This document shows positions 16,169 through 24,681 of a DNA stretch of 64,000 nucleotides, piece after piece. This DNA is from Rariglobus sp041662485 (GTDB lineage Bacteria > Verrucomicrobiota > Verrucomicrobiia > Opitutales > Opitutaceae), in NCBI GenBank assembly GCA_041662485.1, contig JBAZSJ010000011.1, positions 49,492-113,491 on the forward strand, written 5' to 3'. How positions within the stretch are numbered: position 1 is the stretch's first letter; each line of letters opens with the position of its first letter. The notes beneath the pieces were generated by a model that ran no database searches, was not told the DNA's origin, and was given only the letters and a program-made list of their open reading frames with translations. A program made the position numbers and the translations under genes.

Positions 16169-17113
16169 TCAGCCGCGCTTTTGGGCGATGAGCTGCTCGA
16201 GCTTCACGATGTCGGCCGAGAAGAGGCGGATGCCTTCGGCGGTCTTTTCGGTGGCCATGGCGTCTTCGTTGAGGGCGAAGCGGAAGGCGGCTTCGTTGAA
16301 CGTCACCTTCTTGAGATCGGCGGAGGCGGCCTTGGCGGGGTCGAGCTTGCGCACGAGCGGGGCGGTGGAGGCCTTGAGCTCGGCGAGGAGCGGGGGGGCG
16401 ATGGTGAGGAGGTCGCAGCCGGCGAGTTCGGTGATTTCACCGGTGTTGCGGAAGGAGGCGCCCATGACCTCGGTCTTGTAGCCGAATTTTTTGTAGTAGG
16501 TGTAGATCTGGGTGACGGAGATCACGCCGGGATCGGCGGCGCCGACGAAATCTTTGCCGGCGGTCTTCTTGTGCCAGTCGAGGATGCGGCCGACGAAGGG
16601 CGAGATGAGGGTGATGCCGGCTTCGGCGCAGGCGACGGCCTGGGCGAAGGAGAAGAGGAGGGTGAGATTGCAGTGGATGCCTTCTTTTTCGAGGATCTCG
16701 GCGGCCTTGATGCCTTCCCAAGTGGAGGCGATTTTGATGAGGACGCGGTTGCGGCTGATGCCGGCTTTTTCGTAGAGGGCGATGATCTCGTGGGCCTTGG
16801 CGACGGTGGCGGCGGTGTCGAAGGAGAGGCGGGCGTCCACTTCGGAGGAGACGCGGCCGGGGACGATTTTTAAGATTTCGAGGCCGAAAACGACGAGCAG
16901 GCGGTCGATGACCTGGGGGAGGGTGGCGGTCGGGCCGGCGGCCTTGATGGCTTCGTCCACGAGCGGGGCGTAGGCGGGCATCGCGGCGGCTTTCAGGATG
17001 AGGGACGGATTGGTGGTCGCGTCGCGGGGCGCGAATTCCTTCATGCTGGCGAAGTCGCCGGTGTCGGCGACGACGACGGTGAACTGTTTCAGTTGGTCGA
17101 GTTGGTTGGACAT
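16169..17113 (-). CDS. tal: Transaldolase
   Basis: Transfers dihydroxyacetone between sugar phosphates in the non-oxidative pentose phosphate pathway (cytoplasm). Seen: MSNQLDQLKQFTVVVADTGD start, RDATTNPSLILKAA near 25-40, the Schiff-base lysine region NRVLIKIASTWEGIKAAEIL near 125-145, and FVGRILDWHK near 180. About 314 residues, the class I TalB type. The ATG at 17113 is chosen because it gives the standard N-terminus. The 3' end is duplicated three times downstream (13746, 13937, 15980), so this gene end has acted as an insertion or recombination target, while the full-length copy kept an intact stop. Confidence 0.95.
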   Translation of the reverse strand: MSNQLDQLKQFTVVVADTGDFASMKEFAPRDATTNPSLILKAAAMPAYAPLVDEAIKAAGPTATLPQVIDRLLVVFGLEILKIVPGRVSSEVDARLSFDTAATVAKAHEIIALYEKAGISRNRVLIKIASTWEGIKAAEILEKEGIHCNLTLLFSFAQAVACAEAGITLISPFVGRILDWHKKTAGKDFVGAADPGVISVTQIYTYYKKFGYKTEVMGASFRNTGEITELAGCDLLTIAPPLLAELKASTAPLVRKLDPAKAASADLKKVTFNEAAFRFALNEDAMATEKTAEGIRLFSADIVKLEQLIAQKRG

Positions 17114-17168
17114 GGATGAACGGTGGTGGAGTGGGAGTGGCGATGCTGACAACGGGGCCGGAGTTTTG

Positions 17169-18578
17169 TCACGGCTTTGTCAGGTTGTGGGCGCGCAAAT
17201 AATTTCTCAACCAGATGAGCGCGGTTGCTTCATCGTGGAACGCGCCGTCGAGCTGGGCTTCGAAGGCGGCGTCGAGGATGGGTTTGAACGACGGGCCGGC
17301 GGACATGCCGGCGGCGAGGAGGTGGCGGCCGAGGAGAACGGGGTGGGGCGCGGAGGTCTGAAGGTCGAGGTCGTGGGAGCGTGCGCGGAGTTTTTCGATG
17401 AGCGCGTGGGTTTCCGGCGAGTGGAGCGGCGGGCGTCCAAGGCTGTCGGCCATCATCACGGCGCAGAGGTCGTCGATGGTCGCGGGGTGGAGTTTGCGGG
17501 CGAGGCGGCGCACCGTGGAGTCGCTGAATTCGCCGTTCCCACTGTGATGGACCATGTGCAGGACGACGAGCGGGCGGACGGTATCGACAAGGGCTTTGGG
17601 CGCGCCGATGCGGTTGAGGAAAGTCTCCGTGAGCGGTCCGCCCGCCGATTCGTGGCCGGGGCTGACCCAGCGGAGGCGGCCGTGTTTCTCGGCTTGGTGC
17701 GTGGTGGCGGGTTTGCCGAAATCGTGCGCCAGCACCGCGAAGAGGAGGGCGCGGCGTTGCGCGGCGTCGGCTTCGCGCCAAGCGGGCAGGTTGACCAACG
17801 CGTCGCAGCAGTGCGCGGTGTGGGTGAACGCGTCGCCCTCGGGGTGCCATTCGGGGTCTTGGGACGTGCTGCGCAGGGCGGCGAGTTCGGGGAAGTGGGC
17901 GAGCCAGCCGGTTTCCTCAAGGACGGCGAGTCCGCGAGACGGCTTGATGGATTGCGTCGCCCATTTGTCCCATTCGCCCCAGATGCGTTCGACAGGGAGT
18001 TCGGCGCAGGTGTCGACCATGCTCCGGCAGAGCGCGGCGGTTTCGGGCGCGAGGGTGAAATCGAAGCGGGCGGCGAATTGAAATGCGCGCAGCACGCGCA
18101 GCGGATCTTCCGTGAAGGCGGGGCTGGTGTGGCGGAGGACGCGGGCGGCCAGGTCGCGTTGTCCGCCATGAGGGTCGAACAGCTCGCCGGTAAACGGATC
18201 GCAGGTGATGGCGTTGATGGTGAAGTCGCGCCGCGCGGCCGCATCGGCATCGCTCAGGTCGGGGTCGGGGGAGACTTGGAAGCCCCGATGGCCCGCCCCG
18301 GTCTTCGATTCGCGGCGGGGCAGGCTGAAATCGTATTCGCTCGATCCTAGGCGCAGTTTGATGACACCGAAGCTCTGGCCAACCACGTCTGTCGCGCCAA
18401 ACGGAGCGAGCATCGCGCGCAGTTCCTCGAATCCCAGTCCTTTCACCTCGATATCGAAGTCCTTGGGTTTTCGCCCCATCAGCCAATCGCGCACGCATCC
18501 CCCGGCCAGGCGTGGCCGGCCCGCGCGGCCCACGGCGTCGAGCACGTTGCGCAAATCTTCGGGGAGATTAACGATCAT
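17169..18578 (-). CDS. cca: CCA-adding tRNA nucleotidyltransferase / poly(A) polymerase family with HD domain
   Basis: Class II nucleotidyltransferase of 469 residues that adds or repairs the tRNA 3' CCA. Seen: GGCVRDWLMG (26-35) followed by the catalytic DFDIEV, RRDFTINAI near 134, FTEDPLRVLRAFQFAARF near 175, and an HD-type segment LAHDFGKPATTH near 277, as in the long E. coli-type enzymes with phosphatase activity. tRNAs in this window already encode CCA, so repair is the likely main role. Its start overlaps the end of the DUF423 gene by 11 bp, implying one operon on the minus strand. Confidence 0.9.
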   Translation of the reverse strand: MIVNLPEDLRNVLDAVGRAGRPRLAGGCVRDWLMGRKPKDFDIEVKGLGFEELRAMLAPFGATDVVGQSFGVIKLRLGSSEYDFSLPRRESKTGAGHRGFQVSPDPDLSDADAAARRDFTINAITCDPFTGELFDPHGGQRDLAARVLRHTSPAFTEDPLRVLRAFQFAARFDFTLAPETAALCRSMVDTCAELPVERIWGEWDKWATQSIKPSRGLAVLEETGWLAHFPELAALRSTSQDPEWHPEGDAFTHTAHCCDALVNLPAWREADAAQRRALLFAVLAHDFGKPATTHQAEKHGRLRWVSPGHESAGGPLTETFLNRIGAPKALVDTVRPLVVLHMVHHSGNGEFSDSTVRRLARKLHPATIDDLCAVMMADSLGRPPLHSPETHALIEKLRARSHDLDLQTSAPHPVLLGRHLLAAGMSAGPSFKPILDAAFEAQLDGAFHDEATALIWLRNYLRAHNLTKP

Positions 18579-18981
18579 GATGCGTTAATGTCTGGCTTGC
18601 CGGTTTTGTATGACAGGCTTCGACCAGAAGACAGACCCATCCTGACATTAAAAACAGGCCTCCCAACGGGGTTACCGGCCCAATCCATCTGGGTCCACCC
18701 AGCGCCAGAAGATAGAGCGAGCCCGAGAACAACCCGATGCCGATCAACCAATAAGTGGAGGCGCGGCTCATCCACTTACGATTGCCGGAGGGGTGCGTTT
18801 GCGCGAACAGGTTTACCCCAAGGGCGGCCACGGCATGGGTAAGTTGGTAAAAAACAGCGGTTTCCCATATGCCTAGCGAATCCCTGGTTGTCAGGATTTC
18901 CTTGAGGGCATGGGCGCCGAATGCCCCCAGCATGACGCCGGTGAGGCCGGCGATTCCCGCATAAAAGAGCCCTGTTTTCAT
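18568..18981 (-). CDS. DUF423 family inner-membrane protein
   Basis: 137 residues with four predicted membrane helices and the family hallmark GVMLGAFGAHALKEIL near residue 12, then FYQLTHAVAALGVNL and a C-terminal TPLGGLFLMSGW segment. The function of DUF423 (YgdD-like) is unknown. The ATG at 18981 is selected because it begins MKTGLFYAGIAGLTG, a typical start; the longer frame to 19116 has no membrane-protein character. Upstream gene of cca, with an 11-bp overlap. Confidence 0.85.
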   Translation of the reverse strand: MKTGLFYAGIAGLTGVMLGAFGAHALKEILTTRDSLGIWETAVFYQLTHAVAALGVNLFAQTHPSGNRKWMSRASTYWLIGIGLFSGSLYLLALGGPRWIGPVTPLGGLFLMSGWVCLLVEACHTKPASQTLTHHDR

Positions 18982-19188
18982 ATCGCGAAAAGTTGGGGCA
19001 ATTTTTAAGGGAACACCACTGACTTTTGGCTGACACCGTAATTGGCCGACGGTCGCATTTGGAAAAGAACCGAGGGTTGCGGTGGGGGAAAGAAGACTTG
19101 AACTTTTAACCCGCAATCCTTTGTGTGTTCAACTGCCGGCTCGGTTAGGAAATGTTAGAACCTTCAGAACTACAAGAACTACCACACC

Positions 19189-19926
19189 ATGAAAAAGATC
19201 GCCATCATTCTCGCCGCTTTTGCGGTGAGCTATTCGGCTCGGGCCGCTGACGACACCGTCGCCGCTTCGAAGCCTGCCTACACCGTCTCGACCGACTTCA
19301 CCTATGCCAGCGAATATGTGTTCCGCGGCCAGAAAAACAGCAACGCGGCCTTCCAGGCTTCGGCTGAAGTCGGCTACAAGGAGATCTACGGCGGCGTTTG
19401 GACCAATCAGCCCCTCCGCAGCGGCGAAAACAACGAGGTCGATCTCTATATCGGCTACGGTTTTCCCCTCCAGAACGACTGGAAGATCGATACCGGGCTC
19501 TACTCTTACAACTACCCGGAAACCGCGACCCTTGGCGGAAACACCGGGCTGTCCACCTACGAGAGCTTTCTCGGGCTGACCGGTGGTCAGTTCCGGGGTT
19601 TCACGCCCTCTGTCTACACCTACTACGATTGGAAGCTCGATGTTTACACCCTTGAGGGTTCGGTTGGCTACAGCTTTCCCATCAAGCAGATCGGCACCTC
19701 GATCAATGTTGCCATGACCTACGGTTACACCTCCAACACCGGCAGCTATGGCAGCAACCATCCCGCCAGTAACTACTGGGGTGCCGGCGTTTCGATTCCT
19801 TATCAATTGGCTCCGAACGCCAAGCTCACCGGCGGCCTGCAGTATGCCGGCAACGACGAAGATCTCACGGGCTATGGCGAGAGCTACAAGCTCTACTACA
19901 CCATTGGCCTGACCCTCGGCTTCTAA
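19189..19926 (+). CDS. TorF-like putative outer-membrane porin
   Basis: 245 residues: signal peptide of about 19 residues ending SYSARA, then alternating aromatic beta strands (FTYASEYVFRGQKNS, VDLYIGYGFPL, YYDWKLDVYTLEGSVGYSF) and a C-terminal phenylalanine (YYTIGLTLGF) as required for BAM-mediated insertion. The FTYASEYVFRG opening is characteristic of the TorF/TIGR02001-type porin family. Probably a 10-12-strand barrel; the solute is unknown. Stand-alone gene with its own terminator. Confidence 0.8.
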   Translation: MKKIAIILAAFAVSYSARAADDTVAASKPAYTVSTDFTYASEYVFRGQKNSNAAFQASAEVGYKEIYGGVWTNQPLRSGENNEVDLYIGYGFPLQNDWKIDTGLYSYNYPETATLGGNTGLSTYESFLGLTGGQFRGFTPSVYTYYDWKLDVYTLEGSVGYSFPIKQIGTSINVAMTYGYTSNTGSYGSNHPASNYWGAGVSIPYQLAPNAKLTGGLQYAGNDEDLTGYGESYKLYYTIGLTLGF

Positions 19927-19958
19927 TACAAGCTCGGGTAAGCCAGTCTGAAATTCCT

Positions 19959-19998
19959 CCGACCCGTCTCCGCTTTCACTGCGGGGCCGGGTTTTTTA
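19959..19998 (+). terminator. Rho-independent terminator after the porin gene
   Basis: Stem ACCCG..CCGC / GCGG..CGGGT closes before a TTTTTTA run. Confidence 0.75.
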
Positions 19999-20063
19999 TT
20001 CACAAAGCCAAAACAGGGGTTGACAGGCACAGGGCAAACCCTAGCAATTCGACCCCTTTTCCC

Positions 20064-20492
20064 ATGAAAACGTTCCTCGCCAAAAAAGAGACCGTGCAAG
20101 CCAAATGGCATCTCATCGATGCCGAAGGCGTGGTCCTTGGCCGTCTCGCCGTCAAAGCAGCCAATCTTATCCGCGGTCGCCATAAAGCTTCCTACACCCC
20201 GAGCGTCGATACCGGCGACTTCGTTGTCGTCATCAACGCCGAGAAGGTCGTCCTGACCGGCAAGAAAGAAGAGCAGAACAAGTTCATGTTCTTCTCGGGC
20301 TTCGTCGGTGGCGAGAGCTACAAGACGATGGAACAGATGCGCGCGAAGAACCCCGCGTTCATCATCGAGCACGCCGTCAAAGGCATGCTGCCCAAGAACC
20401 GCATCGCCCGCGACATGCTGACCAAGCTCCGCGTGTTTGCCGGCCCGACCCACACCCACGAGGCTCAAAACCCCGTCAAGACCACCGTCTGA
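20064..20492 (+). CDS. rplM: 50S ribosomal protein L13
   Basis: 142 residues, starting KTFLAKKETVQAKWHLIDAE, with the family stretch GRLAVKAANLIRGRHKASYT and VVVINAEKVVLTGKK, and GMLPKNRIARDMLTKLRVFA near the end. Early assembly protein of the large subunit. Followed after 5 bp by rpsI, the near-universal rplM-rpsI pair. The leader upstream (19999-20063) is short; no L13 autoregulatory structure is evident. Confidence 0.97.
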   Translation: MKTFLAKKETVQAKWHLIDAEGVVLGRLAVKAANLIRGRHKASYTPSVDTGDFVVVINAEKVVLTGKKEEQNKFMFFSGFVGGESYKTMEQMRAKNPAFIIEHAVKGMLPKNRIARDMLTKLRVFAGPTHTHEAQNPVKTTV

Positions 20493-20497
20493 TCACC

Positions 20498-20896
20498 ATG
20501 AGCGTCGAAAAAGTCATTTTCCTCGGCACCGGCCGCCGCAAGTCCTCCACCGCCCGCGTCCGCCTTTCCGAAGGCACCGGCAAGCTCGTTGCCAACGGCA
20601 GCGACTTCGAGAGCTATTTCTCCCACGAGAATTTCGCCAAGCAGGCTTTCCGCCCGCTGCTCACCGTCGAACTCCGCGACAAGGTTGACGTTGACGTCAA
20701 CGTTTCCGGCGGCGGCGTTTCCGGCCAGGCCGGTGCGACCGCCCACGGCATCGCCCGCGCACTCCAGAAGCTCAACCCTGAACTCCGCGCCGCCCTCAAG
20801 AAGGCCGGCCACCTGATGCGCGATCCCCGCGAAAAAGAGCGCAAGAAGCCCGGCCAGCCCGGCGCCCGCAAGCGTTTCCAGTTCTCGAAGCGCTAA
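20498..20896 (+). CDS. rpsI: 30S ribosomal protein S9
   Basis: 132 residues with FLGTGRRKSSTARVRLSEGT near the N-terminus, QAGATAHGIARALQKLNPE in the middle and the conserved basic C-terminal tail ending FSKR, whose last residues reach the P-site tRNA. Cotranscribed with rplM and ended by a strong terminator at 20919. Confidence 0.97.
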   Translation: MSVEKVIFLGTGRRKSSTARVRLSEGTGKLVANGSDFESYFSHENFAKQAFRPLLTVELRDKVDVDVNVSGGGVSGQAGATAHGIARALQKLNPELRAALKKAGHLMRDPREKERKKPGQPGARKRFQFSKR

Positions 20897-20918
20897 GCCG
20901 TTCCGAACGTTTTCATCA

Positions 20919-20951
20919 AAAAGCCGCCCTCGAAAGGGGCGGCTTTTTTGC
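20919..20951 (+). terminator. Terminator of rplM-rpsI
   Basis: Perfect hairpin AAAGCCGCCC-tcgaaa-GGGCGGCTTT ending in a T run. Confidence 0.9.
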
Positions 20952-20964
20952 GGGCGCTTTAAAA

Positions 20965-21023
20965 GTAGACGCGGCGTCCCGCCGCGTTTCGACAGGGGCA
21001 ATGCGGCAAGATGCCGCATCTAC
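20965..21023. repeat. REPIN-like GTAG...CTAC hairpin pair
   Basis: GTAGA + CGCGGCGTCCCGCCGCG, spacer, ATGCGGCAAGATGCCGCAT + CTAC. It lies between the convergent rpsI and argJ genes and closely resembles the element at 27549. Confidence 0.8.
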
Positions 21024-21033
21024 TTTATCTCCC

Positions 21034-22350
21034 TCAGCTCCGGTAATCCGCGTTTTCGCTCACGTATTCGTGCGTGAGATCGCCGCCGAAAACCGTCGCG
21101 GCGGCATGGCCGCTGCCGAGATCGATCTCGATTTCCACGCACCGCTCGTGCGGAGGATAATCCACCGGCGGGGCAAACACGCCGTCCGCGCTCGGTTTGC
21201 TCGCGTAGAGCTCCGCGCCTTTGAGGTGGGCGACCAGCGCGTTTTCCTTTTCGGGATTCAGGCGGAACGCGCCGTTGGCGAAAATCTCGACGCCGCCGAT
21301 GCTCGCGCGGAGTTTCGAGAGATCGGTTTCCGGCGCATGCGCGCCCACGTGTTTGCCGATGGCCTGGACGAGGCGGCCGACGTTCGGGTCGTTTCCCGCG
21401 ATGGCGCACTTGAAGAGCGGTGCGTTGACGATCGCCTTGCCGAGCGCGCAGGCGAGGGGAAGGGTCGCGGCGTTTTTAACCTGCACGCGGATGACGTGAC
21501 GCACGCCTTCGCCGTTGCGCACGACGTCCTCGGCGAGATCGCGGCAAACCAACGCAAGTCCGGCCTCGAACGCCGCCAGATCATCGCAGGGCACCGCGCC
21601 GGACGAGACCAGCGCCACGGTGTCGGAGGTGCTCGTGTCGCTGTCGATGCTGATGCGGTTGAAGCTGGCGTTGACGGTTTTCATGAGCATCGCGCGCAAC
21701 GTGTCGCGCGGCACCGCGAGATCGGTGAGGATGTAAACCAGCATGGTCGCCATGTTCGGCTCGATCATGCCGGCGCCCTTCGCGATGCCCACGATGCGGC
21801 CCGCGCCGACGGCGACGCCGCGGACCTTGGGATAAAGATCGGTCGTCACGATGCCCTCGGCGGCGGGCAGCACGGAACCGGCGGCGAGCGACGACACCGC
21901 CGCGGGCAGACCGGCGACGATGGAATCCACGGGCAATCCCCAGCCGATCACGCCGGTGGAGCTGGGCAGAACCGCGGTTGCCGGCAGGTTGAGCAGGCGG
22001 GCGGTTTCGGCGCAGATTTTCTCTGAGGCCTCGACGCCGCCCGGAGCGCAGACGTTGGAAATCTTGTTGTTGATGATGATCGCGCCGAGCACGGGCTCGC
22101 CGAGCCGCTGGCGGCCGACGATCACGGGCGCGCCGGGAAACGCGTTTTTCGTGAACATCGCGGCGAAATCCGCCGTCGGTTTGTCCAGCGCGATGAGCGT
22201 GAGCGTCATCCTGGCGGGCTTGGGCGCCTCCTTGGGCATGAAGTCGAAACGCGTCGTGCCGACGCGGAAGCCGCGCGGAAGCGCGGCCTGGGAGGCGAGC
22301 CATGCGCGGTGTTCCGCGCGGGAAGAAAACGTAAGGGCGGTGCTGGGCAC
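21034..22350 (-). CDS. argJ: Bifunctional glutamate N-acetyltransferase / amino-acid acetyltransferase
   Basis: Recycles the acetyl group from N-acetylornithine to glutamate in arginine biosynthesis, and may also use acetyl-CoA. Seen: family N-terminal features, GLPVDSIVAGLPA near 138-150, and the autocatalytic cleavage segment KGAGMIEPNMATML (191-204), where Thr202 becomes the nucleophile of the beta chain. 438 residues, normal for the family. It is divergent from argB with a 146-bp spacer, so a shared regulatory region is likely. The presence of argJ implies the cyclic pathway; argC and argH are not in the window. Confidence 0.95.
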   Translation of the reverse strand: MPSTALTFSSRAEHRAWLASQAALPRGFRVGTTRFDFMPKEAPKPARMTLTLIALDKPTADFAAMFTKNAFPGAPVIVGRQRLGEPVLGAIIINNKISNVCAPGGVEASEKICAETARLLNLPATAVLPSSTGVIGWGLPVDSIVAGLPAAVSSLAAGSVLPAAEGIVTTDLYPKVRGVAVGAGRIVGIAKGAGMIEPNMATMLVYILTDLAVPRDTLRAMLMKTVNASFNRISIDSDTSTSDTVALVSSGAVPCDDLAAFEAGLALVCRDLAEDVVRNGEGVRHVIRVQVKNAATLPLACALGKAIVNAPLFKCAIAGNDPNVGRLVQAIGKHVGAHAPETDLSKLRASIGGVEIFANGAFRLNPEKENALVAHLKGAELYASKPSADGVFAPPVDYPPHERCVEIEIDLGSGHAAATVFGGDLTHEYVSENADYRS

Positions 22351-22496
22351 GGATTCACAAGTGAAGAAGCGCCGCGCGGAGTGAAGCCGATTCTTTGATC
22401 GTCGCGTGACGCTTGTGCGAATTCTCTGCCGTTCCGCGAAATAAGATGGAAATGCTGGCGCGTCGTGATTTACCCGTTGTTACCTAATATCGCCCA

Positions 22497-23381
22497 GTGA
22501 ACGTCACAGAAATCACCATCAAGGCCAAGGTGCTGCTCGAGGCCCTCCCTTACATCCAAGATTTTCGCGGTTCCACCTTCGTCGTAAAATACGGCGGGAG
22601 CTTCATGGACGATCCCAACCCGGAGGTGCGCAACCGGGTCGCCTACGACATCGCGTTCCTCGCAGCCGTCGGCATCAACGTCGTCGTTGTGCACGGCGGC
22701 GGCAAGGCGATCACCAAGGCGATGGAGTTGTCCGGCCTGAAGTCGCAGTTCGCCCCGAACGGCATGCGCATCACCGACGAGGCCACCGTCGCCATCGTCA
22801 AGAAGACGCTCGACGAGATCGTGAACAAGGACGTGTGCGACGCTATCTCCCTCGCCAACGCCAAGCCCAAGGGGCTCGCCGGCGACAGCGTGCTCGTCTG
22901 CGAAAAGCTGCTCGTTGACGACAACGGCGACGCGGTCGATCTCGGTTATGTTGGAGAAGTCACCGAGGTGAAGGTGAAGCTCATCAAAAAAGAAATCGCC
23001 GACGGCTACGTGCCCGTGATTTCGCCGGTCGCCGAAGGTCTCGACGGCAAGCCCTACAACGTGAACGCGGATCTCGTCGCCGGCCGCGTGGCCAGCGCTC
23101 TGCGCGCCCGCCGCCTTGTTTACATGAGCGACGTGCCCGGTCTGCTTTCCAATCCGGCGGATCCGAGCACGCTCATTTCCACGCTCAAAATTTCCCAGGT
23201 GGACGACCTCAAGAAAAAGGGCGTCATCGACAAGGGCATGCGGCCGAAAGTCATGAGCGCCGTCCGCGCGCTTCAGGAAGGCGTGCAGCGCGTGCATTTC
23301 ATCGACGGGCGCCTGCCGCATTCGCTGCTGATGGAAATTTTCACCGATACCGGCATCGGCACGGAAATCGTCCACGGTTAA
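22497..23381 (+). CDS. argB: Acetylglutamate kinase
   Basis: Phosphorylates N-acetylglutamate, the second and often feedback-controlled step of arginine synthesis. Seen: VVKYGGSFMDDP near 30-41 (variant of the KYGG phosphate loop), VVVHGGGKAI near 62-71, and NVNADLVAGRVASAL near 188-202. It starts with GTG at 22497 (VNVTEITIKAKVLLEALPYI); this gives the amphipathic N-terminal helix associated with arginine-sensitive hexameric forms, which suggests but does not prove arginine inhibition. First gene of argB-argD-argF. Confidence 0.95.
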   Translation: MNVTEITIKAKVLLEALPYIQDFRGSTFVVKYGGSFMDDPNPEVRNRVAYDIAFLAAVGINVVVVHGGGKAITKAMELSGLKSQFAPNGMRITDEATVAIVKKTLDEIVNKDVCDAISLANAKPKGLAGDSVLVCEKLLVDDNGDAVDLGYVGEVTEVKVKLIKKEIADGYVPVISPVAEGLDGKPYNVNADLVAGRVASALRARRLVYMSDVPGLLSNPADPSTLISTLKISQVDDLKKKGVIDKGMRPKVMSAVRALQEGVQRVHFIDGRLPHSLLMEIFTDTGIGTEIVHG

Positions 23382-23393
23382 GTTGCGTCTGAA

Positions 23394-24614
23394 ATGAGCC
23401 TGCACGAAATGACCCGCACCAGCACCGCCGAGCTTTACGACGCGCATGTGCTGAAAAACTACGGACGCCCCGCCCTGACGCTCGTGCGCGGCCGCGGCGC
23501 GCTCGTCTGGGATGATCAGGGTCGTCAGTTTCTCGATTTTACTTCGGGCATCGCGGTGAGCGCGCTCGGGCATTGCCATCCGCATTGGGTGGCGGCGGTG
23601 CAGCGTCAGGCCGGCGAGCTGATCCACGTCAGTAATCTTTTCCGCAATCCCAACCAGGGTGAACTTGCGCGGCGTCTGGTCGGCTATGCCGGTCCGGGCC
23701 GCGTATTTTTCTGCAACAGCGGGGCCGAGGCCAACGAGGGTCTGCTCAAGCTTGCGCGTTTGCACGGCATGAAGAAGGCCGGAGGCGAGGAAGGCAAAAT
23801 CTACAAGGTCATCTGTGCGAAGAGCGCGTTTCACGGCCGCACCTTTGGCGGCATGAGCGCGACTCCGCAGGAGAAAATCCAGAAGGGCTTTCGGCCGCTC
23901 GTGCCGGGCTTCGCGTTCGGCGAGTTGAACAACTTGGCCTCGTTCGAGGCGCTGATCGACGACACGACGGCGGCGATTTTCGTCGAGACCATCCAAGGGG
24001 AGGGCGGGGTGAATCCCGCCACGACTGAATTCCTGCTGGGCCTGCGCGAGCTGTGCAACCGCCACAATCTGCTCCTCATGCTCGACGAGGTGCAGTGCGG
24101 CGTCGGCCGCACGGGAAAGTTTTTCGCCTACGAGCACGCGGGCGTGCGGGCCGACGCCATCGGCATGGCCAAGGGATTGGGCGGCGGTTTTCCGATTGGT
24201 GCTATCTGGATTGGCGAAAAGGCCGCCGAGCTTTTCCAGCCAGGGATGCACGGCACCACCTTTGGAGGCACTCCGCTCGCTTGTGCGGCGTCGCTCGCGG
24301 TCCTCGACGTGCTCGAAAAAGAAAACCTCATGGAAAAGGTTACGCTTACCAGCGTGCCTTGGATCGCCTCGCTCTCCCAGTTGGCGAAAGACTTCCCTGC
24401 TCAGGTGCTGGCGGTGCGAGGTCGCGGTTACATGGTGGGCATACAGCTTGCGAGCGATCCGGCCGCTTATGTCGCCGCGCTTCGCGAGGCGGGGCTGCTG
24501 GTGCCATCGGCTGGCGGCAACGTCATCCGGCTGCTGCCTCCGCTCACGGCCACGCCCGCAGAGCTTGCGCAATCGGTTGATATTATCCGCACGGTTCTGG
24601 CCGCGAAAGCGTAA
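23394..24614 (+). CDS. argD: Acetylornithine aminotransferase
   Basis: PLP-dependent class III aminotransferase, 406 residues, converting N-acetylglutamate semialdehyde to N-acetylornithine. Seen: FLDFTSGIAVSALGHCHP near 46-63, FFCNSGAEANEGLLKLAR near 104-121, DEVQCGVGRTG near 228 (PLP-binding Asp) and GMAKGLGGGFPIGA near 258 (Schiff-base Lys). It lies 12 bp behind argB. The starts at 23394 (MSLHEMTRT) and 23409 (MTRTSTAELYD) are both possible. Confidence 0.94.
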   Translation: MSLHEMTRTSTAELYDAHVLKNYGRPALTLVRGRGALVWDDQGRQFLDFTSGIAVSALGHCHPHWVAAVQRQAGELIHVSNLFRNPNQGELARRLVGYAGPGRVFFCNSGAEANEGLLKLARLHGMKKAGGEEGKIYKVICAKSAFHGRTFGGMSATPQEKIQKGFRPLVPGFAFGELNNLASFEALIDDTTAAIFVETIQGEGGVNPATTEFLLGLRELCNRHNLLLMLDEVQCGVGRTGKFFAYEHAGVRADAIGMAKGLGGGFPIGAIWIGEKAAELFQPGMHGTTFGGTPLACAASLAVLDVLEKENLMEKVTLTSVPWIASLSQLAKDFPAQVLAVRGRGYMVGIQLASDPAAYVAALREAGLLVPSAGGNVIRLLPPLTATPAELAQSVDIIRTVLAAKA

Positions 24615-24681
24615 CGTTTGGGCGTGGATTTTGCTCTCGTAGGAGGGCGGCCGATTGCCTACACATAGCCGCTTCTTTTCC

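Noticed and set aside
19080..19140. tRNA-like string (AAGACTTGAACTTTTAACCC)
   Set aside because: Resembles part of an antisense tRNA T/anticodon region, but no cloverleaf can be completed.
22351..22496. Riboswitch or arginine attenuator between argJ and argB
   Set aside because: No stable alternative stems or leader peptide could be seen in the 146-bp spacer; ARG-box-like palindromes not evident.
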